A DNA stretch of 8,566 bases from Bacteroides ovatus. Lineage in GTDB: Bacteria > Bacteroidota > Bacteroidia > Bacteroidales > Bacteroidaceae. Location: the NCBI GenBank assembly GCA_030844565.1, contig JAUUNK010000222.1:1-8566 (forward strand), read 5' to 3'. Shown in pieces: positions 7,097 through 8,566 of this stretch (its first letter is position 1; the number at the start of each line of letters is the position of its first letter). A program made the position numbers and the translations under genes. The notes beneath the pieces were generated by a model. The model worked only from the letters and a program-made list of their open reading frames with translations. It was not told the DNA's origin and did no database searches.

Positions 7097-8257
7097 TTAA
7101 GCGTGATTAATCTTTTTCATCCGGGTCATGAGGAACAACAGATAACATGCACATATTGTTAGCACCACCACTGCGCCGGTTTGCCCTCCCATCGAGTCGG
7201 AAGCAATACCCATTAAAACAGGGAAAATAGCACCTCCCGTGATACCCATTATCATTAATCCGGAAATTTCATTCTGCCGGGTGGGCATATAGCTCAGTGC
7301 ACTCGAAAAAATAATAGGGAATATGTTGGAGTTACCAAAGCCAATAAGACCTATACATATATAAATAGCAATCACGCTTTGGCTGAAAAATAAACCTACG
7401 ATACCCGCCGTTATCATACCTGCGCTAATCATGAAAAACTTAACGGGAGAAAACCAAGCTAAAATAAATGTTCCGGAAAAGCATCCTATGGTGCGTAAAA
7501 AGAAATACAAACTAATCGCATATCCTGCCTCCGCAAGCGGAATGCCCGCTCTTTCCTGCAAAAGTTTGGGAGCTGTAATGTTAACTCCTACGTCTATTCC
7601 CACATGGACCAAAATCCCCAAGAAAAAGAGGACGATAACAAGATTACCCAGCAACCCGATACATTGACGGAAAGAAGAAGACTCTTTTTTCTCTGCCGTT
7701 TCTTTGATAGTTGTACTCATCAGATAGATAATAGCAATCATATCCACCACGGCAAAAACAACAAATAATAGTTTCCAATTCCCATAATAGATAGCCGCTT
7801 TTGCTGCAATAATCGGTGCTATGGCAGAAGCTATGGCTTTCACGAATTGCCCCAAAGTGAGGAAACTGGATTGTCTCTGGGGATTCACCATATTAGCCAG
7901 CAAAGGATTGAGGGACACCTGCATGATGGTATTCCCTATTCCTATAAATGAAAAAGCAACGAACATACTGATACTGTTGTAAATGAAGCTGGGAACAATA
8001 AGCCCGACGAAAGTCAGAATCATACTTAAAAGTACGGTTTTCTTTCTTCCTATTTTATTCATTAGTATGCTCGTAGGCACAGAGAAAATCAGAAACCAGA
8101 GGAAGACGGTGACCGAAAAAGTGTTGGCTACCGTATCAGATAATGTAAAGTCTTGCTTTACATGATTGGTTGCAATTCCTACTAAATCTACAAATCCCAT
8201 CGTAAAGAAAGCAAGCATGATAGGAATAATCTTGTTAACGTTACATTTGTTTTCCAT
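7097..8257 (-). CDS. MFS sugar permease, FHS (fucose permease-like) type
   Basis: This 386-residue, very hydrophobic inner-membrane protein has a hydrophobic pattern consistent with about 12 transmembrane helices. The early segment FFTMGFVDLVGIATNHVKQDFTLSD resembles the FucP-type FFLWGF...L...FNLSD arrangement, and the loop between helices 2 and 3 reads MNKIGRKKT, the MFS signature loop. A charged central loop (TTIKETAEKKESSSF, about residues 182-196) separates the two six-helix halves. Known FHS members are proton symporters for monosaccharides, so this probably brings the monosaccharide released by the glycosidases into the cytoplasm for the adjacent kinase. It is the first gene of the - strand operon, directly behind the predicted promoter, with no clear Shine-Dalgarno sequence, as is usual in Bacteroides. 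The sugar specificity is inferred only from the neighbours. Confidence 0.9.
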   Translation of the reverse strand: MENKCNVNKIIPIMLAFFTMGFVDLVGIATNHVKQDFTLSDTVANTFSVTVFLWFLIFSVPTSILMNKIGRKKTVLLSMILTFVGLIVPSFIYNSISMFVAFSFIGIGNTIMQVSLNPLLANMVNPQRQSSFLTLGQFVKAIASAIAPIIAAKAAIYYGNWKLLFVVFAVVDMIAIIYLMSTTIKETAEKKESSSFRQCIGLLGNLVIVLFFLGILVHVGIDVGVNITAPKLLQERAGIPLAEAGYAISLYFFLRTIGCFSGTFILAWFSPVKFFMISAGMITAGIVGLFFSQSVIAIYICIGLIGFGNSNIFPIIFSSALSYMPTRQNEISGLMIMGITGGAIFPVLMGIASDSMGGQTGAVVVLTICACYLLFLMTRMKKINHA

Positions 8258-8317
8258 AATATAAGATGTGTTTTTATGTTATTTACTACAACTATCCGCT
8301 TATACGGTTTTAAACAC

Positions 8318-8354
8318 TGCAAATATAATGATTCGTTTCCTAAATGCAAATATA
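8318..8354. repeat. Two direct copies of TGCAAATATA, 27 bp apart
   Basis: TGCAAATATA occurs at 8318-8327 and again at 8345-8354. On the - strand each copy contains TATATTTG, a possible -7 box. The second copy also supplies the -33 box of the promoter using the first copy. No CAAA is found at the right distance beyond the second copy, so only the promoter using the first copy is complete. Confidence 0.55.
8320..8350 (-). promoter_or_regulatory. Bacteroides-type sigma-ABfr promoter for the permease-kinase-GH172 operon
   Basis: On the - strand TATATTTG (8320-8327) fits the -7 consensus TAnnTTTG and TTTG (8347-8350) fits the -33 consensus, with a 19-nt spacer that matches the known 19-21 nt range. 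Transcription would begin near 8313, leaving a leader of about 55 nt before the permease ATG at 8257. The match to both boxes and spacing makes this a good call, though the start site is not measured. Confidence 0.72.
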
Positions 8355-8375
8355 TTAAATACATATTTGATTTAT

Positions 8376-8401
8376 ATATGTAAATAATACGATTTACATA
8401 T
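8376..8401. promoter_or_regulatory. Candidate operator: 10-bp perfect inverted repeat with 6-nt spacer
   Basis: ATATGTAAAT (8376-8385) and ATTTACATAT (8392-8401) are exact reverse complements around AATACG. The element is 25 bp upstream of the predicted -33 box of the - strand operon, a position suited to an activator dimer or to a divergent-promoter operator. The surrounding DNA is very AT-rich, so some chance symmetry is expected; ten matched pairs at the promoter still makes a regulator site plausible. The cognate regulator is not in the window. Confidence 0.5.
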
Positions 8402-8554
8402 CATTAATTCAGCTTAAGTTTAATAGAAAGAGCCAAGGAAAGAAGAGACACTAAAGGAAGTAAAAAAGAGAAGTAAACGCAGGCTGGGTATTCACATTTC
8501 AGGCGAAGGATTGTCTTACACTGGGAAAGGTTGACTTAATAAAAGTTAATCATA
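8402..8554. other. Intergenic stretch without a gene, containing a purine-rich tract
   Basis: Together with the promoter region this completes the roughly 300-bp gene-free right end. No tail of a - strand gene is present: all three - frames meet a stop within the first dozen codons from the right edge. On the + strand, 8425-8476 is 45 purines of 52 bases and holds two copies of GAAGTAAA (8457-8464 and 8470-8477). No convincing + strand promoter was found; TAAGTTTA (8414-8421) is one base off a -7 box but lacks a proper -33 partner. Confidence 0.5.
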
Positions 8555-8566
8555 ATGAGTAAATCC
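8555..8566 (+). CDS. Possible start of a divergent gene (MSKS..., truncated by window end)
   Basis: ATG at 8555 opens a frame of only four codons before the window ends. A divergent gene is suggested only because the region between this point and the - strand permease is gene-free and holds a promoter-proximal inverted repeat, as often seen when a regulator is transcribed away from its target operon. There is no strong ribosome-binding sequence. This cannot be confirmed from the window. Confidence 0.2.

Noticed and set aside
7431..7667. Short + strand open frame against the permease gene
   Set aside because: It overlaps transmembrane-encoding sequence of a convincing MFS gene and has no independent evidence.
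8345..8354. Second possible -7 box (TATATTTG on the - strand) as an independent promoter
   Set aside because: No TTTG-like -33 box lies 19-21 nt upstream of it; the sequence there is AT-rich without the required motif.

Overview
The window looks like a Bacteroidales chromosome, most likely Bacteroides or a close relative. The grounds are a SusD-type starch-binding-family lipoprotein followed by a lipoprotein resembling the DUF1735/DUF4361 type, N-terminal lipoprotein signals on several products, weak A-rich ribosome-binding regions, and a promoter matching the Bacteroides pattern TTTG / TAnnTTTG with a 19-nt spacer. No rRNA, tRNA, CRISPR array, insertion sequence or phage gene was seen.

Layout: positions 2-4091 on the + strand hold the distal part of a polysaccharide utilization locus (PUL): a SusD-like protein truncated by the window edge (its SusC partner is expected just upstream), a small surface-type lipoprotein, and a secreted lipoprotein with a LamG-like N-terminal domain and a divergent GH32/GH43-like five-bladed beta-propeller. 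Positions 4142-8257 on the - strand hold a second, tightly packed operon, in transcription order: an FHS-like MFS sugar permease, an FGGY kinase whose motifs resemble sedoheptulokinase, and a GH172 (formerly DUF2961) lipoprotein. The two operons converge on a perfect 44-bp palindrome (4101-4144) that should act as a bidirectional terminator and includes the stop codon of the GH172 gene. The - strand operon has a recognisable promoter (8320-8350) and a 26-bp inverted repeat just upstream of it (8376-8401).

Inferred working model: SusC/SusD and the accessory lipoprotein capture an oligosaccharide; the propeller enzyme and the GH172 enzyme cleave furanosidic linkages; the permease imports the released monosaccharide; and the kinase phosphorylates it. 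A sedoheptulokinase-type kinase, no aldose isomerase in the window, and GH172 (known for alpha-D-fructofuranosidase/difructose dianhydride chemistry and for exo-D-arabinofuranosidase activity) together suggest a ketofuranose substrate (unusual fructosides, difructose anhydrides or sedoheptulose-containing glycosides). D-arabinan remains an alternative. This substrate assignment is inference; the gene families are better supported. The 309-bp region at the right end carries the promoter, the inverted repeat, a purine-rich tract and possibly the first codons of a divergent gene.
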